In this document: one piece after another, positions 9,655 to 17,180 of the stretch
How positions within the stretch are numbered: the first letter of the stretch is position 1
Layout: each line of letters opens with the position of its first letter
Assembly: GCA_031285605.1 (NCBI GenBank)
Contig: JAITVW010000059.1
Span: forward strand, 1-17,380
From: Fusobacteriales bacterium
GTDB taxonomy: Bacteria > Fusobacteriota > Fusobacteriia > Fusobacteriales > Leptotrichiaceae
DNA: 17,380 nt
Reading direction: 5' to 3'
Program-made: the position numbers and the translations under genes
Notes under the pieces: model-generated
The model's input: the letters and a program-made list of their open reading frames with translations, nothing else
The model's database searches: none
Told to the model about the DNA's origin: nothing

Positions 9655-10632
9655 ATGAATATATTAGTAGTAGGCGGAGCCGGATATATCGGTTCACATA
9701 CAGTTAACCTGTTAAAAAAAGAAGGCTATACCCCGGTAATTTATGATAATCTGTCAAAAGGACATAAAGAAGCAGGAGAAATACTCGGTGTAAAATTAAT
9801 TAACGGAGATCTTGGAGATAAGGAAAAACTGAAAAAAATTTTTTCTGATGAGAAAATAGATATTGTAATGCATTTTGCCGCTTTTATTGAAGTCGGTGAA
9901 TCTGTCACTGCTCCTGCAAAATATTATAACAATAACGTTTCTAAGGTTTTGGAGCTTTTGGATACTATGGTGGAAAGCAATGTAAAATACTTTGTTTTCA
10001 GCTCCACTGCTGCTACCTTCGGAGAACCGGAAACTGAAAAAATAAGCGAAGCACATCCGCAGAAGCCTATAAATCCATATGGAAAAAGCAAACTCATGGT
10101 AGAAGAAATTCTAAAAGATTATGACAATGCTTACGAATTAAAAAGCACTGTTCTTCGATATTTTAACGCAAGCGGTTCTGATGAAAACGGATTAATAGGT
10201 GAAAGCCATGATCCTGAATCACATTTAATACCTTTGATTTTACAGGCTGCAAGCGGCAGAAGAAAAAGTATAAAAATATTCGGAACAAACTATGACACAA
10301 AAGACGGGACATGCGTAAGAGATTTTGTGCATGTTTACGATCTTGCCAAAGCCCATATTCTGGGAATGGAGAAAATGAAAAATGAAAATATAAGTTTGAA
10401 TTATAATCTGGGAAGCGGAGAAGGCTTTACCGTAAAAGAAATAATAGAAAAAACAAAATCTATTACCGGTGTTGATTTTACAGTAGAAGAAGAAGGACCG
10501 AGAGCCGGAGATCCCGCAGTTCTTGTGGCTGATTCGGAAAAAGCCGGAAAAGAGCTGGGATGGAAACCGGAATATGATTTGGACTCTATTATAAGTTCTG
10601 CCTGGAAGTGGGAACTTAACAGAAAATATTAG
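9655..10632 (+). CDS. galE: UDP-glucose 4-epimerase
   Basis: A 325-residue short-chain dehydrogenase-type epimerase interconverting UDP-galactose and UDP-glucose. The NAD-binding loop GGAGYIGS is at 7-14. The catalytic set is Ser117/Thr118 (FSSTAATFGEP), Tyr142 and Lys146 in YxxxK (NPYGKSK). RYFNASG and the downstream RDFVHVYDLA segment are typical. The frame is open to a TTG at 9574, but MNILVVGGAG at ATG 9655 is the normal family N-terminus and has GGGAGG upstream, so I use 9655. Its TAG stop overlaps the AGGAGA site of galT. Confidence 0.96.
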   Translation: MNILVVGGAGYIGSHTVNLLKKEGYTPVIYDNLSKGHKEAGEILGVKLINGDLGDKEKLKKIFSDEKIDIVMHFAAFIEVGESVTAPAKYYNNNVSKVLELLDTMVESNVKYFVFSSTAATFGEPETEKISEAHPQKPINPYGKSKLMVEEILKDYDNAYELKSTVLRYFNASGSDENGLIGESHDPESHLIPLILQAASGRRKSIKIFGTNYDTKDGTCVRDFVHVYDLAKAHILGMEKMKNENISLNYNLGSGEGFTVKEIIEKTKSITGVDFTVEEEGPRAGDPAVLVADSEKAGKELGWKPEYDLDSIISSAWKWELNRKY

Positions 10633-10641
10633 GAGAAAAAA

Positions 10642-12171
10642 ATGAATATTTTTTATGAAATAGAAAAACTGATTTAGTACGGGCTTAAATACTCCCTTAT
10701 TGAAGAGCAGGACAAAATTCTTATAAGAAATGAAATTCTGGAAGTTTTGGAAATGGATGATTTTCGGGAGCTTTCCGAAACTGAATTATATACTTTGAAA
10801 AAAGAACTCGAACCAGTGAAATATCCTTCAGAAATACTTAATAATATAATAAACTGGTGTATACAAAATAATAAAATGAAGAATACGGGAATTACATTTC
10901 AGGACCTTCTGAATTCTAAAATAATGGGTCGTATAATTCCCCGTTCCTCAGTGATTACAGACAAATTCTACGAGCTCTGTAAAAAAGACAGTACTAAAGC
11001 AACCGAATACTTTTATGCTTTATCTCAGCAGAGCAACTATATACAAACTGACAGAATAAAAAAAGATAAACGCTGGAAGTATGAAAATAAATACGGAAAA
11101 CTGGATATTACCATTAATTTCTCAAAACCTGAAAAGGATCCGAAGGAAATTGCAATGGTCAAGAATACTCCGTCAGGTTCTTATCCAAAATGTCTTTTAT
11201 GTAAAGAAAATGAAGGATATGCCGGAAGGATAAACCACCCCGGAAGACAAAACCACAGAATCATTCCTTTGGAACTAAAAAATGAAAAATGGTTTCTGCA
11301 GTATTCCCCTTATATTTATTATAATGAACACTGCATTGTTTTATCTGCTGTACATCGTCCCATGAAAATAGACAGAGACTGCTTTGAACGGCTTCTGGAA
11401 TTCGTAGAATTATTTCCTCATTATTTCATAGGCTCTAATGCTGATCTTCCTATTGTAGGCGGTTCCATACTTTCCCATGATCATTTCCAAGGCGGTAATT
11501 ATATCTTTCCCATGGCTGTTGCGGAAATAAAAGAAAAAATTTTCTTTAAAGAATTTCCGGAAGTAGAAGCCGGCATTGTAAAATGGCCTCTGTCTGTTAT
11601 TCGCCTGAGAGGCGGGAAAGAGAATCTGTTGAATCTCGCTGATATCATACTCGAAAAATGGAGAAATTATTCTGATGAAGCTGCCGGTATACTTTCACAT
11701 ACCGGTGAAGAAAGACATAATACCCTTACACCTATTGCCAGATTTAGAAATAACAGCTTTGAACTTGACCTTGTTCTCAGAAACAACAGAACAACAAAAG
11801 AGCACCCATTGGGAATATTTCATCCACATGGTGAATATCATAATATAAAAAAAGAAAATATAGGGCTTATAGAAGTAATGGGTCTTGCAGTTCTTCCGGG
11901 CAGATTAAGCGAAGAAATGGACATTATCAAAAAATATCTTTTCTGTAAAAATACATCGGAATTAATCATTAATAATCCGAAAACTGCAAAGCATATAAAA
12001 TGGTGTAAAAAATTTATTATGAACCAGAATGTAACTTCTGAAAATATTGATAAAATAATTAATAATGCCATAGGAGAAACATTTTCACTGGTATTGGAAA
12101 ACTGCGGGGTCTTTAAGGATACATCCGCCGGAAACAAGGAATTTCATAAATTTTTAGACCTGTGCAGATAG
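10642..12171 (+). CDS. galT: Galactose-1-phosphate uridylyltransferase (class II GalT), interrupted by an in-frame TAG at codon 12
   Basis: This enzyme exchanges galactose 1-phosphate and UDP-glucose. From ATG 10642 the frame spans 509 codons before the final stop, normal for the class II GalT of low-GC bacteria, but codon 12 (10675-10677) is TAG. Sequence on both sides looks like genuine GalT: MNIFYEIEKLI before it and YGLKYSLIEEQDKILIRNE after it. AGGAGA with good spacing marks 10642 as the original start, nine bases after galE. The active site is intact (SHDHFQGG at about 278-285 counted from 10642), as are RTTKEHPLGIFHPHGEYHN and the C-terminus. If reinitiation occurs, TTG 10747 or ATG 10753 would give a 474- or 472-residue protein lacking about 36 residues. 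The family call is firm; whether it works is open. Confidence 0.9.
10675..10677 (+). other. galT: In-frame amber codon inside galT
   Basis: TAG stands at codon 12 of the galT reading frame (codon phase set by ATG 10642 and continuous with the long ORF to 12171). One substitution from CAG, AAG, TAT or TAC would create it. Upstream and downstream codons remain in one frame, so this is a point change, not a frameshift. Confidence 0.9.
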
Positions 12172-12291
12172 AAACTGATTTGATTTCTGAAACATATTCA
12201 AAAGAAAATTTTCCAATAAAATAATCTCTATAAATTAATGAAATCCGGATTTTTTATAGTTTTCAATTATATTTTACTTAAGATCATTTTT

Positions 12292-12318
12292 CCGGCTGTG
12301 AACATAGCCGGTTTCTTT
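12292..12318 (+). terminator. Rho-independent terminator of the gal operon
   Basis: CCGGCTGT (12292-12299) pairs with ATAGCCGG (12304-12311), one G-U pair included, around a GAAC loop, and is followed by TTTCTTT. It stands out against the AT-rich surroundings about 120 bases after the galT stop. The remaining gap to 12472 holds only the symporter promoter. Confidence 0.75.
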
Positions 12319-12403
12319 ATATAATATAAAAAGTGTAAGTTCCCAAAATTTTATCTTTTTTATCACATATATAAAACTTATCCTAAGATAATTTATTGTT
12401 ATT

Positions 12404-12431
12404 TTTACAAATGTATAAAATATGATAAAAT
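12404..12431 (+). promoter_or_regulatory. Promoter of the AGCS symporter gene
   Basis: TTTACA (12404-12409) and TAAAAT (12426-12431) are 16 bases apart, and a TG precedes the -10 by one base. A small dyad, TTATC-CTAA-GATAA (12378-12391), lies just upstream and could be a regulator site. The start codon follows about 40 bases later. Confidence 0.5.
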
Positions 12432-12472
12432 TTAAAGAACATGACTACTAACTTTAAGAGGAGAAAATATTT

Positions 12473-13804
12473 ATGGAGAATTTTATTCAGTTGTTAAATA
12501 AAATTAATGACTTTGTCTGGGGATTACCCCTCATTATACTATTACTCGGAACAGGAATATATTATACATTTCTGTTAAAAGGGCTTCAGTTCAGAAAACT
12601 GGGGCATTCATTATATTTAGCATTTATCAAAAGAAAAGAAGAAGGAAACAGCGGAGAAGGAGATATTTCACATTTTCAGGCACTGATGACTGCACTCGCA
12701 GGTACTGTAGGAACAGGTAATATAGCCGGAGTTGCAGGAGCTATATCCATAGGCGGTCCCGGAGCATTATTCTGGATGTGGATGACAGGTTTTTTCGGAA
12801 TGGCTACTAAATACAGCGAAGCTGTCCTTGCAGTAAAGTACAGAAAAGTCGATGAATATGGAAATATGATAGGCGGACCCATGTATTATCTTCAGGAAGG
12901 ACTTAATTCAAAATTTCTGGGAGTACTGTTTGCAATATTTGCAGTTATTGCTTCTTTTGGTATAGGTAATACTGTTCAGGTCGCAGAAGTAGCATCTGCA
13001 ATGAAAACAAGCTTTAATGTAGATCAGAGAATAACGGGAATCGTTCTTCTGATTCTTACAGGCTCTGTTATTCTGGGAGGAATTCAGAGAATAGGACGTT
13101 TTACATCTGCTATAGTTCCTACAATGATTATTTTTTACGTGGTAAGTTCTCTTGTTATTATATTTATGCATTACGATAAAATAATTCCTGCATTTATCTT
13201 AATTTTCAAATCGGCATTTGTTCCTCAGGCAGCCATCGGAGGTACATTCGGTGCCTTGCTTAGTAAAACCATACAAAAAGGAGTTTCCCGCGGCATATTT
13301 TCCAATGAGTCAGGTCTCGGAAGTTCGCCTATTGCCGCTGCCGCAGCAAAAACAAATGACCCGGTTTCACAGGCTCTTGTTTCTATGACACAGACTTTTA
13401 TTGATACAATTATTGTCTGTACCATGACAGGCCTGATTATAGTTATGAGCGGTGCCACTGAAGGAACAGGTGCAGTTCTCACGGAAAAAGCCTTTAGTAT
13501 ACTGCTGCCCGGTGAAATCGGAGGAATTATAGTTACTATAAGTCTAATCTTTTTTGCTTATTCCACAATACTTGGCTGGGCATATTACGGTGAAAAGGCT
13601 CTGGAATATCTTGCAGGAGAAAAATCCATTATGGTTTACAGAATTATTTTTACTCTTGCTATTTATCTGGGGATAGTATTTAGTAAAGGTGTATGGGTAT
13701 TTTCGGATATTGCCAATGGCCTGATGGCTCTTCCAAACCTTATAGGTCTTTTATTACTGGCTAAAGTAGTTAAAAGTGAAACAAACAGATTTTTAAATAA
13801 ATAA
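12473..13804 (+). CDS. Sodium:alanine/glycine symporter (AGCS family)
   Basis: A 443-residue inner-membrane protein with about eleven hydrophobic segments that would import alanine or glycine with sodium. The AGCS signature lies at about 68-100 (FQALMTALAGTVGTGNIAG, then SIGGPGALFWMW), followed by GGPMYYLQEG (134-143). The later ESGLGSSPIAAAAAKT segment is also typical of the family. Length matches the family. The ATG has AGAGGAG upstream. The gene is bounded by its own promoter and a terminator, so it is a single-gene unit unrelated to the gal genes. Substrate preference between Ala, Gly and Ser cannot be read from the sequence. Confidence 0.95.
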   Translation: MENFIQLLNKINDFVWGLPLIILLLGTGIYYTFLLKGLQFRKLGHSLYLAFIKRKEEGNSGEGDISHFQALMTALAGTVGTGNIAGVAGAISIGGPGALFWMWMTGFFGMATKYSEAVLAVKYRKVDEYGNMIGGPMYYLQEGLNSKFLGVLFAIFAVIASFGIGNTVQVAEVASAMKTSFNVDQRITGIVLLILTGSVILGGIQRIGRFTSAIVPTMIIFYVVSSLVIIFMHYDKIIPAFILIFKSAFVPQAAIGGTFGALLSKTIQKGVSRGIFSNESGLGSSPIAAAAAKTNDPVSQALVSMTQTFIDTIIVCTMTGLIIVMSGATEGTGAVLTEKAFSILLPGEIGGIIVTISLIFFAYSTILGWAYYGEKALEYLAGEKSIMVYRIIFTLAIYLGIVFSKGVWVFSDIANGLMALPNLIGLLLLAKVVKSETNRFLNK

Positions 13805-13817
13805 ATATGCGTTTTTG

Positions 13818-13846
13818 CCCGGAAGATAATCTCCCGGGTTTTATTT
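13818..13846 (+). terminator. Rho-independent terminator after the symporter gene
   Basis: CCCGG (13818-13822) pairs with CCGGG (13834-13838). After one A-C mismatch an inner AGA/TCT pairing closes a short loop, and TTTTATTT follows. It begins 13 bases after the stop codon. Confidence 0.75.
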
Positions 13847-13982
13847 ACGGTATTATCTTTACAATCTTATAAAATTCATGTATTATTATACTATCAGAAG
13901 TGTTTTGAAACGGACATCTTATATAATCCTCCGTTTTTAAACAACAGCTGAAATATTATGTTACTGAATGGAGATGAATGTA

Positions 13983-14978
13983 ATGCTTTACTTAGCTGAT
14001 AAAAAAAGATATACTTCCATGAAATATAACAGATGTGGAAGAAGCGGATTAAAACTGCCTGTTATTTCTTTAGGACTCTGGCATAATTTTGGTACCATGG
14101 ATAAATATGAAAATATGCGTGAAATGATAAGAACTGCATTTGATCTGGGAATTACCCACTTTGATCTTGCCAATAACTATGGTCCTGTTCCGGGATCTGC
14201 AGAAGAGAATTTTGGAAAACTGCTTGCTGATGACCTGAAGCCGTATCGTGATGAACTTATTATTTCTTCAAAAGCCGGTTATACAATGTGGCCGGGACCA
14301 TACGGTGACTGGGGCTCAAAAAAATATCTGATTTCAAGTATTGATCAGAGTCTGAAAAGAATGGGACTGGATTATGTAGATATATTTTATTCACACAGAT
14401 TTGATCCTGATACTCCTCTTGAAGAGACTATGGAGGCTCTTGCACAAATAGTACGTCAGGGTAAAGCTCTGTATGTAGGTATTTCCAACTACACTGCGGA
14501 ACAGACAAGGGAAGCAGACAGAATACTTAAAGAGCTGGGAATAAAATGTCTTATACATCAGCCCAGATATTCCATGTTTGAAAGATGGATAGAAGACGGA
14601 CTTCAGGATGTACTTCTGGAAAAAGGGATAGGCAGTATAGCTTTCTGTCCGCTGGCACAGGGACTCCTCACAAATAAGTATATAAACGGTGTTCCCGAAG
14701 ATTCAAGAGCCGGAAAATCCTGGGAAATTTCACTGAATTCCGATAACATAACTGCTGATAAAATAGAAAAAGTAAAAAAACTTGATGAAATAGCAAAACA
14801 AAGAAGCCAAAGCCTTGCTCAAATGTCTCTTGCGTGGACTTTACGCAGCGGCAAAGTAACATCCGCACTAATAGGTGCCAGTAAGTCCGGACAGATTATA
14901 GAAAATGTTCATGCACTGGATAATCTTGAATTTACTGTCGAAGAGCTGGAAACTATAGAAAAAATACTGAAAGGCTGA
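13983..14978 (+). CDS. yghZ: Aldo/keto reductase of the YghZ (L-glyceraldehyde 3-phosphate reductase) type
   Basis: A 331-residue NADPH-dependent aldo/keto reductase (AKR14-like). In E. coli, YghZ reduces L-glyceraldehyde 3-phosphate and methylglyoxal. The N-terminal pattern MLYLADKKRY then CGRSGLKLP and SLGLWHNFG is the YghZ form, as is WPGPYG in the middle. The catalytic tetrad is Asp61, Tyr66, Lys97 and His138 (HFDLANNYG, SSKAGY, FYSHRFD). ATGs at 13968, 13974 and 13983 are in frame. The last has GGAG nine bases upstream and matches the family start, so I chose it. The gene stands alone before a strong terminator. I found no convincing promoter, only a TATAAT near 13922 without a -35. Confidence 0.92.
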   Translation: MLYLADKKRYTSMKYNRCGRSGLKLPVISLGLWHNFGTMDKYENMREMIRTAFDLGITHFDLANNYGPVPGSAEENFGKLLADDLKPYRDELIISSKAGYTMWPGPYGDWGSKKYLISSIDQSLKRMGLDYVDIFYSHRFDPDTPLEETMEALAQIVRQGKALYVGISNYTAEQTREADRILKELGIKCLIHQPRYSMFERWIEDGLQDVLLEKGIGSIAFCPLAQGLLTNKYINGVPEDSRAGKSWEISLNSDNITADKIEKVKKLDEIAKQRSQSLAQMSLAWTLRSGKVTSALIGASKSGQIIENVHALDNLEFTVEELETIEKILKG

Positions 14979-15041
14979 GAAAATTTTATTATCTGATATC
15001 TGACTAAAAACAGACAGAATATATTATTTTACAATAACAGC

Positions 15042-15079
15042 AAAAACAGAGCATGTATGTTTACATACTCTGTTTTTTT
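15042..15079 (+). terminator. Strong rho-independent terminator after the aldo/keto reductase gene
   Basis: CAGAG-C-ATGTA (15047-15057) pairs with TACAT-A-CTCTG (15062-15072) around a TGTT loop with one internal mismatch, followed by seven T. An A5 tract on the left side means it may also act on minus-strand transcripts. Confidence 0.8.
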
Positions 15080-15260
15080 GACTAAAACCATTGAGTATAT
15101 TTAAAACTCTAAAAGAGCTTTATTAATATATGCTGACTCCTTAAATTAATTAAATAACTTAATTCACCAAATAATATCAATATTCTGTTTGTATCTGAAA
15201 GTATATAAAAATTTTATACCGATATCTATAATTTAAATATATATCAAATAAAAACTATTA

Positions 15261-15295
15261 TTATTTAATGTATTTAATTATTATACATTAAATAA
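15261..15295. repeat. Perfect 13-bp inverted repeat
   Basis: TTATTTAATGTAT (15261-15273) and ATACATTAAATAA (15283-15295) are exact complements separated by nine bases. With one G-C pair per arm it is a poor terminator. It could be a protein-binding dyad or a cruciform-prone site. Confidence 0.6.
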
Positions 15296-15373
15296 AAGCT
15301 TTTGTCGATTAAATTTTTTCGTCCAAATATACATTTTGAGAAAATACCGGCTTTCTAAAATTTTTCAATTATA

Positions 15374-15390
15374 GAAAAACTGCACAGCAG
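15374..15390 (-). terminator. Weak terminator-like hairpin after the PHP gene
   Basis: On the minus strand CTGC-TGT-GCAG (15390-15380) is followed by TTTTTC. The 4-bp stem is short. A second short stem, GACTG/CAGTC, lies between it and the gene. Together they may end the PHP transcript. Confidence 0.3.
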
Positions 15391-15421
15391 ACTGTTCATT
15401 TTCAGTCAAATAATATCAGGG

Positions 15422-16318
15422 TTATTTTTTTATATTCAAAATAAAATTTTCTATTATCTTCTTTTCAGTATCTCCGTCACATCTACAGCCTCCCAGTTCT
15501 GTAGCAGGCTTAATCTTCCCGTGGAAATCACTTCCGCATGTCATCAGACAGTTTCTGCTTTCTGCTTCATTTCTATAGAATTCAATCTGCTCACTGCTGT
15601 GGTAGCTGCTGTATACTTCCATTCCTTTTACTCCTGTGTCCAAAATTCCGTTGAGAAGTTTTTTATCCTCATGAATATTATTACCCGGATGTGCCAGAAT
15701 CGGTATACCTCCTGCTTTGTTTATCAAATCCACCGCTTCTTTCAAAGAAATAAAATGAATCGGCACATATGCCGGCTTTCCCTGTGCACATATATCCCAG
15801 TAAAAATTCACATAAGGGTTGTCACTTCTGGAACCACCTTCAAGATACGGCTTTATAAGAGGATTCTCTTTATTTTCCGGCTCATAAACAGATGCTTCAG
15901 CTATATCCTCACCTATTATAACAGCATTTTTTGTAATTTTGCTAAGCTTATTACGGTTAACATATATTCCTGTTTCTTCTACAAGTCTTAATCTCTCAGG
16001 ACTTGCTTTTTTCTCCTGTTCCAGTATGTTTTCTTCCAGTTCTCCGAATTCTTTCAGACTATAGTCAATATAATATCCAAGTATATGCAGATTCACTCCT
16101 TCATATGTACAGTCTATTTCTATTGCCGGAATTATTTTTACTCCCAGCTCCTCTCCTTTATTTACAGCTTCTTCCACCCCCTTAACCGAATTATGGTCTG
16201 CTACAGCTGCATATTTCAGACCGGCATCTTTACACATCTGCACCAGCACAGACGGTTTAAATTCTCCATCATCGCTATACTCAGTATGCATATGAAGATC
16301 AATAATATTTTTTGTCAT
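15422..16318 (-). CDS. PHP-domain metal-dependent phosphoesterase (YciV/RNase AM-like)
   Basis: A 298-residue cytoplasmic protein with a complete PHP metal site: His9 and His11 in DLHMHTEYSDDG, Asp16, Asp41/His42 in ADHNS, Glu67 in AIEID, His78, His210 in AHPGNN, and Asp264/His266 in GSDFHG. Its length and layout fit the TrpH/YciV group, whose studied members remove phosphate from nucleoside 3',5'-bisphosphates or act as 5'-3' exonucleases on short RNAs. Substrate here is inferred only from family. It is too short for a DNA polymerase PHP domain. The ATG has a GGAGGG site seven bases upstream. A degraded reading frame ends only 21 bases before it on the same strand, suggesting it was once the second gene of a unit. 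Confidence 0.88.
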   Translation of the reverse strand: MTKNIIDLHMHTEYSDDGEFKPSVLVQMCKDAGLKYAAVADHNSVKGVEEAVNKGEELGVKIIPAIEIDCTYEGVNLHILGYYIDYSLKEFGELEENILEQEKKASPERLRLVEETGIYVNRNKLSKITKNAVIIGEDIAEASVYEPENKENPLIKPYLEGGSRSDNPYVNFYWDICAQGKPAYVPIHFISLKEAVDLINKAGGIPILAHPGNNIHEDKKLLNGILDTGVKGMEVYSSYHSSEQIEFYRNEAESRNCLMTCGSDFHGKIKPATELGGCRCDGDTEKKIIENFILNIKK

Positions 16319-16339
16319 TTCTTTCCCTCCGTTTTTTAT

Positions 16340-16532
16340 TTATAATCCTATATTTTTATGCATTAACTCTGCCCCAAGACTGCTTATCCCCTTGAAAGAA
16401 TAATTGAAGCTGTGTTTTTTGAATATGATTTTCCAAATCTCTGCCTTCGTTTTTCCCGATAAAATTTATACTAAACCCCAGTACTAAAGTATAATTTATT
16501 TTATTAGAAAAAAGCAATTCAGTCAATCTCTT
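16340..16532 (-). pseudogene. Unidentified frameshifted ORF upstream of the PHP gene
   Basis: Two overlapping minus-strand frames carry coding-like sequence. The upstream frame (open 16532-16356) includes KINYTLVLGFSINFIGK and NEGRDLENHIQK. The downstream frame ends with FNYSFKGISSLGAEL then MHKNIGL and a TAA at 16342-16340. A one-base change at the T6 run 16415-16420 would join them into about 64 residues. An in-frame stop closes the upstream end (16535-16533), so the N-terminus is missing. I do not recognise the family. Spacing of 21 bases to the PHP start suggests a former operon partner. It could also be chance open frames. Confidence 0.4.
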
Positions 16533-16623
16533 TTATAATTTTATCCTATTCAGACATCTTATAATAAAATATTTTATAGTATGTAATGTATATACAAAAT
16601 TTCTTAAACAAGGAGAGTTCATA

Positions 16624-16720
16624 ATGATAGAAGTTTTGGAAAAATTTTTAAACTTATAAAACAAAAGAACTTTTCGGTATTCTGCCGGCAGTCCTTATTC
16701 TTTTAGTTTTTATAATTTAG
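16624..16720 (+). pseudogene. Small hydrophobic ORF split by a frame change
   Basis: ATG 16624 has a good AAGGAGAG site eight bases upstream but encodes only MIEVLEKFLNL before TAA. In the next frame the sequence continues with YKTKELFGILPAV then LILLVFII and a TAG at 16718-16720, which looks like a membrane segment. Joined, they would make about 32 residues. It may be a remnant of a membrane protein N-terminus, a small peptide gene with an indel, or coincidence. Its end overlaps the end of the convergent EIIB remnant. Confidence 0.3.
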
Positions 16721-16947
16721 TAATGTCTTTATTTCATCCTTTAATATCTCGGAATGTGTTCCAAATATAGCCTGCACCTCTTCTTCTCCGACCTTTAGTA
16801 TACCTTTTGCACCTAATTTTTTCAGTTCATCGTCATTTATTTTTTTGTATCTGCTACTGCTACTCTTAATCTTGTAATACATGCATCCAGACTTTTTATA
16901 TTTTCTTTTCCTCCGAGTGCTTCCAATACCGCTTTTGCCTGTTCACT
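16703..16947 (-). pseudogene. Frameshifted, truncated PTS EIIB domain (glucose family)
   Basis: On the minus strand [20 protein letters not shown] with [10 protein letters not shown] is the start of a glucose-family EIIB domain. It includes the phosphorylated Cys (codon 16881-16879). The reading frame then meets TAA at a run of seven A (16846-16840). One extra A restores the frame into [20 protein letters not shown] and VQAIFGTHSEILKDEI, the rest of the domain, which ends at TAA 16705-16703. Upstream of residue SEQAK a TAA (16950-16948) and unrelated sequence show the EIIC part is lost. The original was probably the C-terminus of a sugar-specific EIICB permease or a lone EIIB. It is nonfunctional as it stands. 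Confidence 0.8.
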
Positions 16948-17180
16948 TTAAATATTTGTAGAATTTTTACAGAATAAAAGCAGTTCTATACAGATTTTTA
17001 TCAGAGAGGAGTTTATCTGAATTCGAGTGTGTGCGAAATTCTCTTTAAATTAATATTTATTTAATAAATGTACTGTTTTATGTTCTGGTATAATATACCT
17101 CTTAAATTACTGTATGTTAAACAAAACATCTTTACTCAGGGTGTTTTTTTAATATTTGCTCTTAATTTTACGGCAGTTTC
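16948..17180. other. Intergenic stretch between the EIIB remnant and the IS256 element
   Basis: No coding sequence is recognisable on either strand. An extended -10 (TGG then TATAAT, 17087-17094) sits within the palindrome GGTATAATATACC (17087-17099) and could fire towards the transposase, but no -35 partner is evident. Confidence 0.4.

Larger units (their letters stand above)
15080..15421. other. AT-rich intergenic region with no gene
   Basis: About 340 bases between the reductase terminator and the convergent PHP gene hold no credible reading frame on either strand. It contains a perfect 13-bp A/T-dominated inverted repeat (15261-15295), a smaller palindrome TATAAAA-A-TTTTATA (15204-15218), and a weak terminator-like hairpin for the PHP gene near its right end. 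Confidence 0.6.

Noticed and set aside
10675..10677. TAG read as an amino acid (amber recoding or pyrrolysine) in galT
   Set aside because: TAG is the normal terminator of dtd, guaD, the ROK gene, galE and galT itself, and nothing in the window suggests suppressor machinery or a readthrough element after the codon.
15521..15991. A 156-codon plus-strand frame antisense to the PHP gene
   Set aside because: The PHP frame has every metal-binding motif in order; the antisense protein is Cys/Phe/Ile-rich without recognisable domains.
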